64,000 bases of DNA from Hydractinia symbiolongicarpus (GCF_029227915.1 NC_079880.1:16078001-16142000); one strand, 5' to 3'. Positions 25,735 through 37,639 are shown, counted from the first letter of the stretch. Program-made: numbers and translations. The notes: generated by a model from the letters alone, not told the origin.

Positions 25735-26480
25735 GGCCTTTTGACGCCTAATAAAGGCCTTACACATAAATCACGTGGTTCCACGCGTCCAAGCTTGTTA
25801 CCATTGTTCTAGTTCTTCAACTCTCAATACACTATGACATCCTAAGGCTTTTCCCTGGCTCCATGCCTTGAGAACGCCGTAAACCACATGAACACGCCAT
25901 TGAAAGGCTATAATACGGCATTTTGCTGCCAATTAAAGGCCTTCCACGTAAATCAAGTGGGTCCGCGTGCCTGCGCAGGTTACCATTGGTCTAGTCCTTC
26001 CACTCTCAATACACTAGAACGTCCTAAGTTGTTTTTCCTGGTTCCATTGCTTTAGAACGCCGTAAACCACATGCACACCCCATGAAAGCGCTATAATACG
26101 GCCTTTTGACGCCTAATAAAGGCCTTACACGTAAATCACGTGGTTCCACGCGTCCAAGCTTGTTACCATTGTTCTAGTTCTTCAACTCTCAATACACTAT
26201 GACATCCTAAGGCTTTTCCCTGGCTCCATGCCTTGAGAACGCCGTAAACCACATGCACACGCCATTGAAAGGCTATAATACGGCCTTTTGACGCCTAATA
26301 AAGGCCTTACACATAAATCACGTGGTTCCACGCGTCCAAGCTTGTTACCATTGTTCTAGTTCTTCAACTCTCAATACACTATGACATCCTAAGGCTTTTC
26401 CCTAGGTTCATGCCTTGAGAACGCCGTAAATCACATGTACACGCCATGAAAACGCTATAAAAGCGCCTTTTGACGCCTAT
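25735..26480 (+). repeat. Local amplification of one monomer subtype
   Basis: The subtype with CCATTGTTCTAGTTCTTC and CACTATGACATCCTAAGG occurs at 25801, 26166 and 26348, spaced 365 and 182 bp apart. Its flanking monomers (ACATAAATCACGTGG) are repeated too. This is a small, recent local expansion. Confidence 0.75.
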
Positions 26481-27219
26481 TAAATGCCTTACACGTATAT
26501 CGCGTGGTTCCGCGTGCCTGCGCAGGTTACCATTGGTCTAGACCTTCCACTGTCAATGCACTACGACGACCTAAATTGTTTTCTCTGGCTCCATAGCTTT
26601 GGAACGCCGTCAACTACGTGCACACACGTCTATAGCCATATGTCCTTTTGCCGCCTATTAATTGCCTTACACGTAAATCGCGTGGTTCCGCGTGCCTGCG
26701 CAGGTTACCATTGGTCTAGTCCTTCCTCTCTCAATGCACTTGAACGTCCTAAGTTGTTTTTCCTGGTTTCATGGCTTTAGAACGCCATAATCCACATGCA
26801 CACGCCATGAAAAGGCTATAATACGGCCTCTGGACGCCTAATAAAGGCCTTACACTTAAATTACGTCGTTCCACGCGTCCATGCCGGTTGCCATTGGTCT
26901 AGTCCTTCCATTCTTAATGGACTAGAACGTCCTAAGTTGTTTTCCCCAGCGCCAAGGCTGTGCAACGCCGTCAACTACGGCCACATGCGTCTAAAGGCAG
27001 TAATATGGCCTTTTGCCGCCTAATGAAGGTCTTACACGTAAACTACGTGATTCCAACCGTCCAATCCGGTTATCATTGGACTAGTCCTTCCACTCTTAAT
27101 AGACTAGGACGTCCTAAGTTGTTTTTCCTGGTTCCATGGCTTTAGAACGCCGTAAACCACATGTACACGCCATGAAAACGCTATAATACCGCCTTTTGAC
27201 GCCTATTAAATGCCTTACA

Positions 27220-27420
27220 CGTTTATCGGATGGTTCCGCGTGCCTGCGCAGGTTACCATTGGCCTAGTCCTTCCACTGTCAATGCACTACGACGTCCTAA
27301 GTTACCTTCTCTGGCTCCATAGCTTTGGAACGCCGTCAACTACATGCACCCACGTCTATAGCCATATGTCCTTTTGCCGCCTAATAAAGTCCTTACACGT
27401 AAATCACGTGGGTCCGCGTC
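27220..27420 (+). other. Paralogous unoccupied site of the LINE at 28.7 kb
   Basis: Both flanks of the LINE match this monomer pair. On the left, CACGTTTATCG, CTCCATAGCTTTGG and CAACTACATGCAC; on the right, CTATAGCCATATGTCC and GGTTACCGATGGTCT. Here the target is uninterrupted: ATGCACCCACGTCTATAGCC starting at 27344. Compared with this, the occupied site has lost about 4 bases (ACGT) and has no target duplication. Confidence 0.75.
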
Positions 27421-27889
27421 CCTGCGCAGGTTACCGATGGTCTCGTCTTTCCACTCTCAATACACGAGAGCGTCCTAAGTTGTTTTTCGTGGTTCCATGG
27501 CTTTACAACGCCGTAAACCACATGCACACGCCATGAAAAGGCTATAATACGGCCTTTTGACGCCTATTAAATGCCTTACACGTAAATCGCGTGGTTCCGC
27601 GTGACTGCGCAGGTTACCATTGGTCTAGTCCTTCCACTTTCAATACACTAGAACGTCCTAAGTTGTTATTCCTGGTTCCATGGTTTTAGAACGCCGTAAT
27701 TCATATGCACACGCCATGAAAAGGCTATAATACGGCCTTTTGACGCCTAATAAAGGCCTTACACGTAAATCACGCGGTTCCACGCGTCCAAGCTTGTTTT
27801 CATTGGTCTAGTTCTTCCACTCTCAATACACTACGCCGTCCTAAATTGTTTTCCCAGGTTCCATGGCTTTACAACGGCGTAAAGCAAAT

Positions 27890-28513
27890 GCACACGCCAT
27901 GAAAAGGCTATAACACGGCCTTTTGACGCCTTTTAAATGCCTTGCACGTAATCGCGTGGTTCCGCGTGCCTGCGCAGGTTACCATTGGTCTGGTCCTTTC
28001 ACTCTCAATACACTAGAACGTCCTAAGTTGTTATTCCTGGTTCCATGGCTTTAGAACGCCGTAATCCACATGCACACACGTCTATAACCAGCAATATGGC
28101 ATTTTGCCGCCTAATAAAAGCCTTACACGTAAATTACGCCGTTCCATGCGTCCATACCGGTTACCATTGGTCTAGTCCTTCCATTCTCAATGAACTAGAA
28201 CGTCCTAAGTTGTTTTCCCCAGCCCTAAGGCTGTACAACGCCGTCAACTACATACACATGCTTCTAAAGGCTGAAATACGGCCTTTTGACGGCTAATAAA
28301 GGCCTTACACGTAAATCACGGGGTTCCACGCATCCAAGCTTGTTACCATATAAGGCCTTTTGCCGCCTAATAAAGGCCTTACACGTAAACTACGTGATTC
28401 CAACCGTCCAATCCGGTTATCATTGGACTAGTCCTTCCACTCTTAATAGACTAGGACGTCCTAAGTTGTTTTTCCTGGTTCCATGGCTTTAGAACGCCGT
28501 AAACCACATGCAC
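27890..28513 (+). repeat. Satellite duplication flanking the LINE, left copy
   Basis: Matches 30767-31391 at a constant 2877-bp shift, including rare variants TAACACGGCC, CATAACCAGCAATATGGC and ACGCATCCAAGC followed by a short monomer (TTACCATATAAGGCC) that lacks the usual TTGGTCTAG part. Copies diverge at the right at CATGCACACGCC here against CATGCACACACGTC in the other. Confidence 0.82.
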
Positions 28514-28698
28514 ACGCCATGAAAACGCTATAATACGGCCTTTTGACGCCTAATAAAGGCCTTACACGTTTATCGCGTGGTTCCGCGTGCCTGCGCAGGT
28601 TACCATTGGTCTAGTCCTTCCACTGTCAATGCACTACGACGTCCTAAGTTGCTTTCTCTGGCTCCATAGCTTTGGAACGCCGTCAACTACATGCACAC

Positions 28699-29823
28699 CT
28701 TCTGACTGATTTATCTAAAGCATTTGACTGTCTCCTACATGATTTACTGATCGCAAAACTTCATGCATATGGATTTGACATGTATTCCCTACGCCTAATT
28801 ATGAGTTATGTGAGTGGAAGATTTCAAAGAGTAAAGATAAAAAATTCCTATAGCTCATGGCTTGAAATATTGTTTGGCGTGCCGCAAGGATCTATTCTAG
28901 GCCCGTTACTTTTTAACATATTTATCTGCGATCTTTTCTCAGTTGAATTTGATTTTAATGACATTGAATTTGCGAGCTATGCAGACGACACAACACCATA
29001 TGTTATCGGTAACGACTCAAAGGAAGTCGTTACTAAACTTCAAAACATTTCTGAAAAAGTGTTTACATGGTTTGACAATAATGCAATGAAAGCAAATGAT
29101 GAGAAGTGTCATTTGCTTTTAAGCGATAATGAAATATTAAGTACACAGATAGGCAACTCAGTAATAAAAGGCAGCACTCATGGACGCCTACTTGGAGTCA
29201 TTATCGATAACAAACTTAAATTTGATCTGCATGTGTCTAAACTCTGTGCAAAAGCGAATCAGAAACTAAATGCGCTTACAAGGATGACATCTTTTATGAA
29301 CTTTAATAAGAAGAAACTATTAATGAATTCCTTCGTAATTTCGCAATTCAATTACTGCCCTCTAGTTTGGATGTTTCACAACAGAGCTCTAAACAATCGT
29401 ATTAATCGAATACATGAAAAAGCACTGCGGATAGTCTATAGCGACAGTTCTTCTTCCTTCACAGACCTCCTTCATAAGGACAGCTCTGTTACGGTACACC
29501 AACGAAACCTACAATCTCTTGCAACTGAGATGTACAAAATAAAAAACGACATGGCTCCAGAAATAATGCAAGATATTTTTCCTGTTTATAATCCAAAATA
29601 CAATCTAAGAAATAATCGAGAATTTACTGGCCGTAATGCTAAATCAGTTTACTATGGTACAGAAACTTTATCCTTTATCGGTTACAAAATATGGCAACAA
29701 ATTCCAGTAAGAATCAAAGAAATGTCATCCTTGCAATCCTTTAAATCCCAAATTAAAAAGTGGGTACCAAACTGCTCCTGCAGACTATGTAAAAAATACA
29801 TCCCACAAATTGGTTTTATATGA
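28699..29823 (+). pseudogene. Reverse transcriptase, N-terminally truncated (LINE ORF2)
   Basis: About 374 codons open to a TGA stop at 29821. The upstream satellite happens to be in frame, so an open frame continues left to a TTG at 28672, adding nine satellite-derived codons. LINE sequence starts at the tenth codon with LTDLSKAFDCL, corresponding to the early RT motif DLSKAFD. Further motifs, numbered from that TTG: FGVPQGSILGPLLFN from residue 68 and the catalytic YADD at residues 103-106. A thumb/connection region follows (LLGVIIDNKLKF; NYCPLVWMFH; KALRIVYSD). The C-terminus is cysteine-rich (CSCRLCKKY), a common LINE ORF2 ending. No frameshift or stop is seen in what remains, so the copy is fairly young. 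Without the endonuclease and fingers it cannot be autonomous. Confidence 0.88.
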
Positions 29824-30031
29824 CTCGCGGATGTACTCTCGCTAATTTCATATTTGCTTATACACTCACTTAATTTATACAACCACAAATGTTTAAAAAA
29901 TTGTATATATCTAAAAATATTTTATGCCTTATATTTATACTGTATATTTTAAAATCTTTCTTTTCAAGTTGACATTAACTAGCTTTTATTAGCTATATAT
30001 GTATTTATACTTAGTCAACTATAAATAAATG
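29824..30031 (+). other. LINE 3' UTR
   Basis: AT-rich sequence between the ORF2 stop and the (AAT)n tail. I see no open frame or structured element in it. It ends AATAAATGAATAAT, so an AATAAA lies just upstream of the tail. Confidence 0.7.
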
Positions 30032-30058
30032 AATAATAATAATAATAATAATAATAAT
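30032..30058 (+). repeat. (AAT)9 microsatellite tail of the LINE
   Basis: Nine AAT units end the LINE directly at the satellite junction. Simple-repeat 3' tails instead of poly(A) are typical of several LINE clades (for example CR1, I and R1-related elements). Confidence 0.9.
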
Positions 30059-30766
30059 CTATAGCCATATGTCCTTTTGCCGCCTAATAAAGTTCTTACA
30101 CGTAAATCACGTGGGTCCGCGTTCCTGCGCAGGTTACCGATGGTCTAGTCTTTCCACTCTCAATACACGAGAGCGTCCTAAGTTGTTTTTCCTGGTTCCA
30201 TAGCTTTACAACGCCGTAAAGCAAATGCACACGCCATGAAAACGCTATAATACGGCCTTTTGACGCCTAATAAAGTTCTTACACGTTTATCGCGTGGTTC
30301 CGCGTGCCTGCACAGGTTACCATTGGTCTAGTCCTTCCACTGTCAATGCACTACGACGTCCTAAGTTGCTTTCTCTGGCTCCATAGCTTTGGAACGCCGT
30401 CAATTACATGCACACACGTCTATAATATGGCCGTTTGGCGTCTAATAAAAGCCTTACACGTAAATTACGCCGTTCCACGCGTCCATACCGGTTACCATTG
30501 GTCTAGTCCTTCCATTCTCAATGAACTAGAACGTCCTAAATTGTTTTCCCAAGCGCCAAGGCTGTGCAACGCTGTCAACTACGGCCACATGCGTCTAAAG
30601 GCAGTAATAAGGCCTTTTGCCGCCCAATAAAGGCCTTACACGTAAACTACGTGATTCCAACTGTCCAATCCGGTTATCATTGGACTAGTCCTTCAACTCT
30701 TAATAGACTAGGACGTCCTAAGTTGTTTTTCCTGGTTCCATGGCTTTACAACGCCGTAAACCACAT

Positions 30767-31391
30767 GCACACGCCATGAAAAGGCTATAACACGGCCTTT
30801 TGACGCCTATTAAATGCCTTGCACGTAATCGCGTGGTTCCGCGTGCCTGCGCAGGTTACCATTGGTCTGGTCCTTTCACTCTCAATACACTAGAACGTCC
30901 TAAGTTGTTATTCCTGGTTCCATGGCTTTAGAACGCCGTAATCCACATGCACACACGTCTATAACCAGCAATATGGCATTTTGCCGCCTAATAAAAGCCT
31001 TACACGTAAATTACGCCGTTCCATGCGTCCATACCGGTTACCATTGGTCTAGTCCTTCCATTCTCAATGAACTAGAACGTCCTAAGTTGTTTTCCCCAGC
31101 CCTAAGGCTGTACAACGCCGTCAACTACATACACATGCTTCTAAAGGCTGAAATACGGCCTTTTGACGGCTAATAAAGGCCTTACACGTAAATCACGGGG
31201 TTCCACGCATCCAAGCTTGTTACCATATAAGGCCTTTTGCCGCCTAATAAAGTTCTTACACGTAAACTACGTGATTCTAACCGTCCAATCCGGTTATCAT
31301 TGGATTAGTCCTTCCACTCTTAATAGACTAGGACGTCCTAAATTGTTTTTCCTGGTTCCATGGCTTTAGAACGCCGTAAACCACATGCACA
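30767..31391 (+). repeat. Satellite duplication flanking the LINE, right copy
   Basis: Second copy of 27890-28513. It is followed by ACGTCTATAGCC, the intact version of the target interrupted by the LINE. Confidence 0.82.
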
Positions 31392-33735
31392 CACGTCTAT
31401 AGCCATATGTCTTTTTGCCGCCTAATAAAGTCCTTACACGTAAATCACGTGGGTCCGCGTTCCTGCGCAGGTTACCGATGGTCTAGTCTTTCCACTCTCA
31501 ATACACGAGAGCGTCCTAAGTTGTTTTTCCTGGTTCCATGGCTTTATAACGCCGTAAACCACATGCACACGCCATGAAAAGGCTATAATACGGACTTTTG
31601 ACGCCTATTAAATGCCTTACACGTAAATCGCGTGGTCCCGCGTGCCTGCGCAGGTTACCATTGGTCTAATCCTTCCACTCTCAATACACTAGAACGTCCT
31701 AAGTTGTTATTCCTGGTTCCATGGTTTTAGAACGCCGTAATTCATATGCCCACGCCATGAAAAGGCTGTAATACGGCCTTTTGACGACTAATAAAGGCCT
31801 TACACGTAAATCACGCAGTTCCACGCGTCCAAGCTTGTTATCATTGGTCTAGTTCTTCCACTCTCAATCATTACGCCGTCCTAAATTGTTTTCCCAGGTT
31901 CCATGGCTTTACAACGCCGTAAAGCACATGCACACGCCATGAAAAGGCTATAACACGGCCTTTTGACGCCTAATAAATGCCTTGCACGTAATGGCGTGGT
32001 TCCGCGTGCCTGCGCAGGTTACCATTGGTCTGGTCCTTTTACTCTGAATACACTAGAACGTCCTAAGTTGTTTTCCTTAGCCCTAAGGCTGTACAACGCC
32101 GTCAACTACATGCACATGCGTCTAAAGGCTGCAATACGGCCTTTTGACGGCTAATAAAGGCCTTACACGTAAATCACGTGGTTCCACGCATTCAAGTTTG
32201 TTACCATTGGTCTAGTTCTTCCACTCTCAATACACTACGACGTCCTAAATTGTTCTCCCTGGTTCCATGGCTTTAGAACGCCGTAAACCACATGCACAGG
32301 CCATGAAAAGGCTATAATACGGACTTTTGACGCCTATTAAAGGCCTTAGACGTAAATCAGGTGGGTCCGCGTGCCTGCGCAGGTTACCATTGGTCTAGTC
32401 CTTCCACTGTCCATGCACTACGACGTCCTAAGTTATTTTCTCTGGCTCCATGGCTTTGGAACGCCGTGAATTACATGCACACACGTCTATAAGCAGCAAT
32501 ATGGCCTTTTGCCACCTAAAAGAAGCCTTACACGTGAATTACGTCGTTCCACGAGTCCATACCGGTTACCATTGGTCTAGTCCTTCCATTCTCAATGAAC
32601 CAGAACATCCTAAGTTGTTTTCCCTGTTTCCATGGCTTTAGAACGCCGTAATCCACATGTACACACGTCTATAACCAGCGATATGGCATTTTGCCGCCTA
32701 ATAAAAGCCTTACACGTAAATTACGCCGTTCCATGCGTCCATACCGGTTACCATTGGTCTAGTCCTTCCATTCTCAATGAACTAGAACGTCCTAAGTTGT
32801 TTTCCCCAGCACTAAGGCTGTACAACGCCGTCAACTACATGCACATGCGTCTAAAGGCTGCAATACGGCCTTTTGACGCCTGATAAAGGCCTTACACGTA
32901 AATCACGTGGTTCCACGCATCCAAGCTTGTTACCATTGGTCTGGTTCTTCCACTGTCAATGCACTACGACGTCCTAAGTTACTTTCTCTGGCTCCATGGC
33001 TTTGGAACGCCGTCAATTACATGCACACACGTCTATAATATGGCCGTTTGGCGTCTAATAAAAGCCTTACACGTAAGTTACGTCGTTCCACGCGTCCATG
33101 CCGGCTGCCATTGGTCTGGTCCTTCCACTTTCAATGCACTACGACGTCCTAAATTGTTCACCCTGGCTCCATGGCTTTAAAACGCCGTCAACTACATGGA
33201 AAGGCCTCTAAAGGCTGTGATACGGCCTTTTGCCGCCTAATAAAGGCCTTACACGTAAATTACGCCGTTCCACGCGTCCAATCTGGTTATCATTGGACTA
33301 GTCCTTCCACTCTTAATAGACTAGGACGTCCTAAGTTGTTTTTCCTGGTTCCATGGCTTTAGAACGCCGTAAACCACATGCATACACGTCTATAGCCATA
33401 TGTCCTTTTGCCGCCTAATAAAGTCCTTACACGTAAATCACGTGGGTCCGCGTTCCTGCGCAGGTTACCGATGGTCTAGTCTTTCCACTCTCAATACACG
33501 AGAGCGTCCTAAGTTGTTTTTCCTGGTTCCATGGCTTTACAACGCCGTAAACCACATGCACACGCCATGAAAAGGCTATAATACGGCCTTTTGACGCCTA
33601 TTAAATGCCTTACACGTAAATCGCTGGTTCCGCGTGCCTGCGCAGTTTACCATTGGTCTAGTCCTTCCACTCTCAATACACTAGAACGTCCTAAGTTGTT
33701 ATTCCTGGTTCCATGGCTTTAGAACGCCGTAATCC

Positions 33736-33820
33736 ACATGCACACACGTCTATAACCAGCAATATGGCATTTTGCCGCCTAATAAAAGCCATATTGCTGG
33801 TTATAGACGTGTGTGCATGT
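33736..33820. repeat. Perfect 33-bp inverted repeat (foldback)
   Basis: Arms 33736-33768 and 33788-33820 are exact reverse complements around a 19-base spacer (33769-33787, ATTTTGCCGCCTAATAAAA). The left arm is normal satellite (CACACACGTCTATAACCAGC). The right arm begins an inverted monomer. Homology continues imperfectly outward, so the two monomers together form a large palindrome able to extrude or snap back. Confidence 0.95.
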
Positions 33821-33938
33821 AATTCACGGCGTTCCAAAGCCATGGAGCCAGAGAAAATAACTTAGGACGTCGTAGTGCATGGACAGTGGAAGGACTAGAC
33901 CAATGGTAACCTGCGCAGGCACGCGGACCCACCTGATT
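33788..33938 (-). repeat. Inverted satellite segment (about 150 bp)
   Basis: The only satellite stretch I find in reverse orientation. Its reverse complement matches 32354-32504 with one difference, including CCGTGAATTACATG, which I noticed only at that source. The single difference (AACCAG instead of AAGCAG) agrees with the adjacent forward arm. Forward orientation resumes at TTCTCAATGAAC (about 33939). The inverted piece replaces roughly 60 bp of the expected monomer (TTACACG through CCTTCCA). Confidence 0.92.
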
Positions 33939-36683
33939 TTCTCAATGAACTAGAACGTCCTAAGTTGTTTTCCCCAGCCCTAAGGCTGTGCAACGCCGTC
34001 AACTACATGCACATGCGTCTAAAGGCTGCAATACGGCCTTTTGACGGCTAATAAATGACTTACACGTAAATCACGTGGTTCCACGCATCCAAGCTTGTTC
34101 TCATTGGTCTAGGTCTTCCACTCTCATTACACTACGACGTCCTAAGTTGTTTTCCCCAGCGCCAAGGCTGTACAACGCCGTCAACTACGTGCACATACGT
34201 CTAAAGGCTGCAATACGGCCTTTTGCCGCCTATTAAAGGCCTTACACGTAAATCAGGTGGGTCCGCGTGCCTGCGCAGGTTACCATTGGTTTAGTCCTTC
34301 CACTGTCAATGCACTAAGCCGTCCTAAGTTATTTTCCCTGGTTCCATGTCTTTAGAATGCCGTAAACCACACGCACACGCCATTGAAAAGCTGTAATGCC
34401 ACTATTTGCGGCCTATTAAAGACCTTACACGTAAATTACGTCGTTCCACGCGTCCATGCCGGTTACCATTGGTCTAGTCCTTCCATTCTAAATGGACTAG
34501 AACGTCCTAAATTGTTTTCCTAGGTTCAATGGCTTTACAACGCCGTTAACCAAATGCACACGCCATGAAAAGGCTATAAAACGGCCTTTTGACGCCTATT
34601 AAATGCCTTGCACGTAATCGCGTGGTTCCGCGTGCCTGCGCAGGTTAACATTGGTCTAGTCCTTCCACTGTCCATGCACTACAACGTCCTAAGTTATTCT
34701 CTTTTGCTCCATGGCTTTGGAACGCCGTCAATTACATGCACACACGTCTATAGGCAGCAATATGGCCTTTTGCCGCCTAATAAAAGCCTTACACGTAAAT
34801 TACACCGTTTCATGCCGGTTACCATTGGTCTAGTCCTTCCATTCTCAATAGACTAGAACATCCTATGTTGTTTTCCCCAGCGCCCAGGCTGTACAACGCC
34901 GTCAACAACGTGCACATGCGTCTAAAGTCTGTAATACGGCCTTTTGCCGCCTATTAAAGGCCTTACACGCAAATCACGTAGGTCCGCGTGTCTGCGCCGG
35001 TTACCATTGGTCTAGTCCTTCCATTCTCAATACACTAGAACGTCCTAAGTTGTTATTCCTAGTTCCATGGTTTTAGAACGCCGTAAACCACATGCACACG
35101 CCATGAAAAAGCTATAATACGGACTTTTGACGCCTATTAAAGGCCTTACACGTAACTCACGTGGTTCCACGCGTCCAAGCTTGTTCTCATTGGTCTAGGT
35201 CTTCCACTCTCATTACACTACGACGTCCTAAGTTGCTTTCCCCAGCGCCAAGGCTGTACAACGCCGTCAACTACGTGCACATGCGTCTGAAGGCTGCAAT
35301 ACGGCCTTTTGACGCCTAATAAAGGCCTTACACGTAAATCACGCGGTTCCACGCGTCCAAGCTTGTTATCATTGGTCTAGTTCTTCCACTCTCAATACAC
35401 TACGCCGTCCTAAATTGTTTTCCCAGGTTCCATGGCTTTACAACGCCGTAAACCACATGCACACACGTCTATAACCAGCAATATGGCATTTTGCCGCCTA
35501 ATAAAAGCCTTACACGTAAATTACGCCGTTCCATGCGTCCATACCGGTTACCATTGGTCTAGTCCTTCCATTCTCAATGAACTAGAACGTCCTAAGTTGT
35601 TTTCCCCAGCCCTAAGGCTGTAGAACGCCGTCAACTACATGCACATGCGTCTAAAGGCTGCAATACGGCCTTTTGACGGCTAATAAAGGCCTTACACGTA
35701 AATCACGTGGTTCCACGCATCCAAACTTGTTACCATTAGTCTAGTTCTTCCACTCTCAATACACTACGACGTCCTAAGTTGTTTTCCCAGGTTCCATGGC
35801 TTTAGAACGCCGTAAACCACATGCACACAACATGAAAAGGCTATAACACGGACTTTTGACACCTATTAAAGGCCTTACACGTAACTCACGTGGTTCCACG
35901 CGTCCAAGCTTGTTCTCATTGATCTAGCTCTTCCACTCTCATTACACTACGACGTCCTAAGTTGTTTTCCCCAGCGCCAAGGCTGTACAACGCCGTCAAC
36001 TACGTGCACATGCGTCTGAAGGCTGCAATACGGCCTTTTGCCGCCTATTAAAAGCCTTACACGTAAATCACGTGGGCCACGTGCCTGCCCATGTTACCAT
36101 TGGTCTAGTCCTTCCACTCTTAATACACTACGACATTCTAAGTCTTTTCTCTAGCTCCATGCCTTGAGAACGCCGTAAACCACATGCACACGCCATTGAA
36201 AGGCTATAATACGGCCTTTTGCTGCCTATTAAAGGCCTTACACGTAAATCGCGTTGTTTCGCATGCCTGCGCAGGTTACTATTGGTCTAGTCCTTCCACT
36301 CTCAATACACTAGGACGTTCTATGTTGTTTTCCCTGGTTCCATGTCTTTAGAACGCCGTAAACCACACGCACACGCCATTGAAAAGCTGTAATGCCACCT
36401 TTTGCTGCCTGTTAAAGACCTTACACGTAAATTACGTCGTTCCACGCGTCCATGCCGGTTACCATTGGTCTAGTCCTTCCATTCTAAATGGACTAGAACG
36501 TCCTAAGTTGTTTTCCCTGGTTCCATGGCTTTAGAACGCCGTAAACCACATGCACACGCCATAAAAAGGCTATAATACGGCCTTTTGACGCCTATTAAAT
36601 GCCTTACACGTAAATTGCGTGGTTCCGCGTGCCTGCGCAGGTTACCATTGGTCTATTCCTTCCACTCCCAATGCACTACAACG

Positions 36684-37475
36684 TCCTAAGTTATTTTCTT
36701 TTGCTCCATGGCTTTGGAACGCCGTCAATTACATGCACACACGTCTATAGGCAGCAATATGGCCTTTTGCCGCCTAATAAGAGCCTTACACGTAAATTAC
36801 GCCGTTCCATGCCGGTTACCATTGGTCTAGTTCTTCCATTCTCAATAGACTATAACATCCTATGTTGTTTTCCCAAGTGCCCAGGCTGTACAACGCCGTC
36901 AACTACGTGCACATGCGTCTGAAGGCTGCAATACGGCCTTTTGCCGCCTATTAAAGGCCTTACACGTAAATCAGGTGGGTCTGCGTGCCTGCGCAGGTTA
37001 CCATTGGTTTAGTCCTTCCACTGTCAATGCACTACGCCGTCCTAAGTTGTTTTCCCTGTTTCCATGTCTTTAGAATGCCGTAAACCACACGCACACGCCA
37101 TTGAAAGGCTATAATACGGCCTTTTGCTGCCTATTAAAGGCCTTACACGTAAATCGCGTGGTTCCGCATGCCTGCGCAGGTTACCATTGGTCTAGTCTTT
37201 CCACTCTCAATACACGAGAGCGTCCTAAGTTGTTTTTCCTGGTTCCATGGCTTTACAACACCGTAAACCACATGCACACGCCATGAAAAGGCTATAATAC
37301 GGCGATTTGACGCGTAATAAAGGCCTTACACGTAAATCACGTGGTTCCACGCATCCAAGCTTGTTACCATTGGTCTAGTTCTTCAACTCTCAATACACTA
37401 CGCCGTCCTAAGTGGTTTTCCCTGGCTCCATGCCTTGAGAACGCCGTAAACCACATGTACACGCCATGAAAACGC
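36684..37475 (+). repeat. Satellite duplication spanning the BEL insertion, copy 1 left part
   Basis: Together with 43386-44231 this forms the copy of a satellite duplication that received the BEL element. It pairs with 44232-45206 (shift 7548 up to about 37190, then 7731 from 37290; the second copy has one extra monomer). Shared marks are TTCTTTTGCTCCATGG, GGCGATTTGACGC, CTAAGTGGTTTTCCC and CACATGTACACGCC. Confidence 0.8.
37471..37475. repeat. Target-site duplication, left (AACGC)
   Basis: AACGC directly precedes the 5' LTR and is repeated directly after the 3' LTR. Five bases is a usual TSD length for BEL/Pao elements. The unoccupied paralogue at 45202-45206 has a single AACGC. Confidence 0.95.
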
Positions 37476-37621
37476 TGTAAATAATGACGCCATTATTATT
37501 TTTTCGGGGTTTCCCCGTATTCTTCTTTTTTGTTGTACAATTTTTCTAGAGAGTATAGTTGAGAAAGATAACGAGTAGAGTACACGAGGTACTTGATTTT
37601 GATATTTTATGAATCTTTAAA
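37476..37621 (+). repeat. 5' LTR of the BEL element (146 bp)
   Basis: Starts TGTAAATAATGACG and ends GAATCTTTAAA, so the right end lacks the CA dinucleotide of classical LTRs. The ends are fixed by comparing the two LTRs and by the unoccupied site. It contains a short hairpin CGGGG-TTT-CCCCG near 37504. It is unusually short for an LTR. No clear TATA box or AATAAA is apparent. Confidence 0.95.
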
Positions 37622-37639
37622 TGGCGCTCGATTTATGGA
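37622..37639 (+). other. Primer binding site (candidate)
   Basis: TGGCGCTCGATTTATGG follows the 5' LTR with no spacer and starts with TGG, the complement of the CCA end of a tRNA. I cannot assign the tRNA species with confidence. Confidence 0.65.

Larger units (their letters stand above)
1..28698 (+). repeat. 182-bp satellite array, block 1
   Basis: A head-to-tail tandem array of a monomer of about 182 bp. The period is visible from recurrent landmarks such as ATGGCTTTGGAACGCCGTCAA at multiples of 178-183 bp (for example 23497, 23679, 23861 and 24043, exactly 182 apart). A typical monomer runs: TATAATACGGCCTTTTG, CCTAATAAAGGCCTTACACG, GGTTCCRCGYG, ACCATTGGTCTAGTCCTTCC, ACGTCCTAAGTTGTTTTC, then a variable part ending in CACATGCACACGCC. 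At least six subtypes are interleaved. They differ mainly in the 70 bp before TATAATACGG and in the 25 bp before ACCATTGG. No host gene is present. Open frames of 60-217 codons occur but shift frame at almost every monomer. Function is unknown; a (peri)centromeric role is only a guess. Confidence 0.97.
28699..30058 (+). mobile_element. 5'-truncated non-LTR retrotransposon (LINE, Jockey/CR1-like)
   Basis: A 1.36-kb AT-rich insertion interrupting the satellite. It contains the distal part of a LINE ORF2 (reverse transcriptase and C-terminal region), a 208-bp 3' UTR and a terminal (AAT)9 tail. The endonuclease and the start of the RT are missing, the usual result of incomplete target-primed reverse transcription. 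The left boundary is ATGCACAC/CTTCTGACTG and the right boundary AATAAT/CTATAGCC. No target duplication is visible. The unoccupied site at 27344 shows about 4 bp lost instead. Clade placement rests on the GVPQGS and YADD context and the cysteine-rich C-terminus, and is approximate. Confidence 0.9.
30059..37475 (+). repeat. 182-bp satellite array, block 2
   Basis: Same satellite and orientation as block 1, apart from the inverted monomer at 33788-33938. A dimer-like neighbourhood marked by CTATAGCCATATGTCC, GGTTACCGATGGTCTAG and ACACGAGAGCGTCC recurs at 30059, 31397 and 33392 (also 27356). This shows repeated local amplification. No host gene is seen. Confidence 0.96.

Noticed and set aside
1-28698. 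Regularly spaced repeats as a CRISPR array
   Set aside because: The whole 182-bp unit repeats, with no unique spacers between short repeats. The context is eukaryotic with LTR and LINE retrotransposons.
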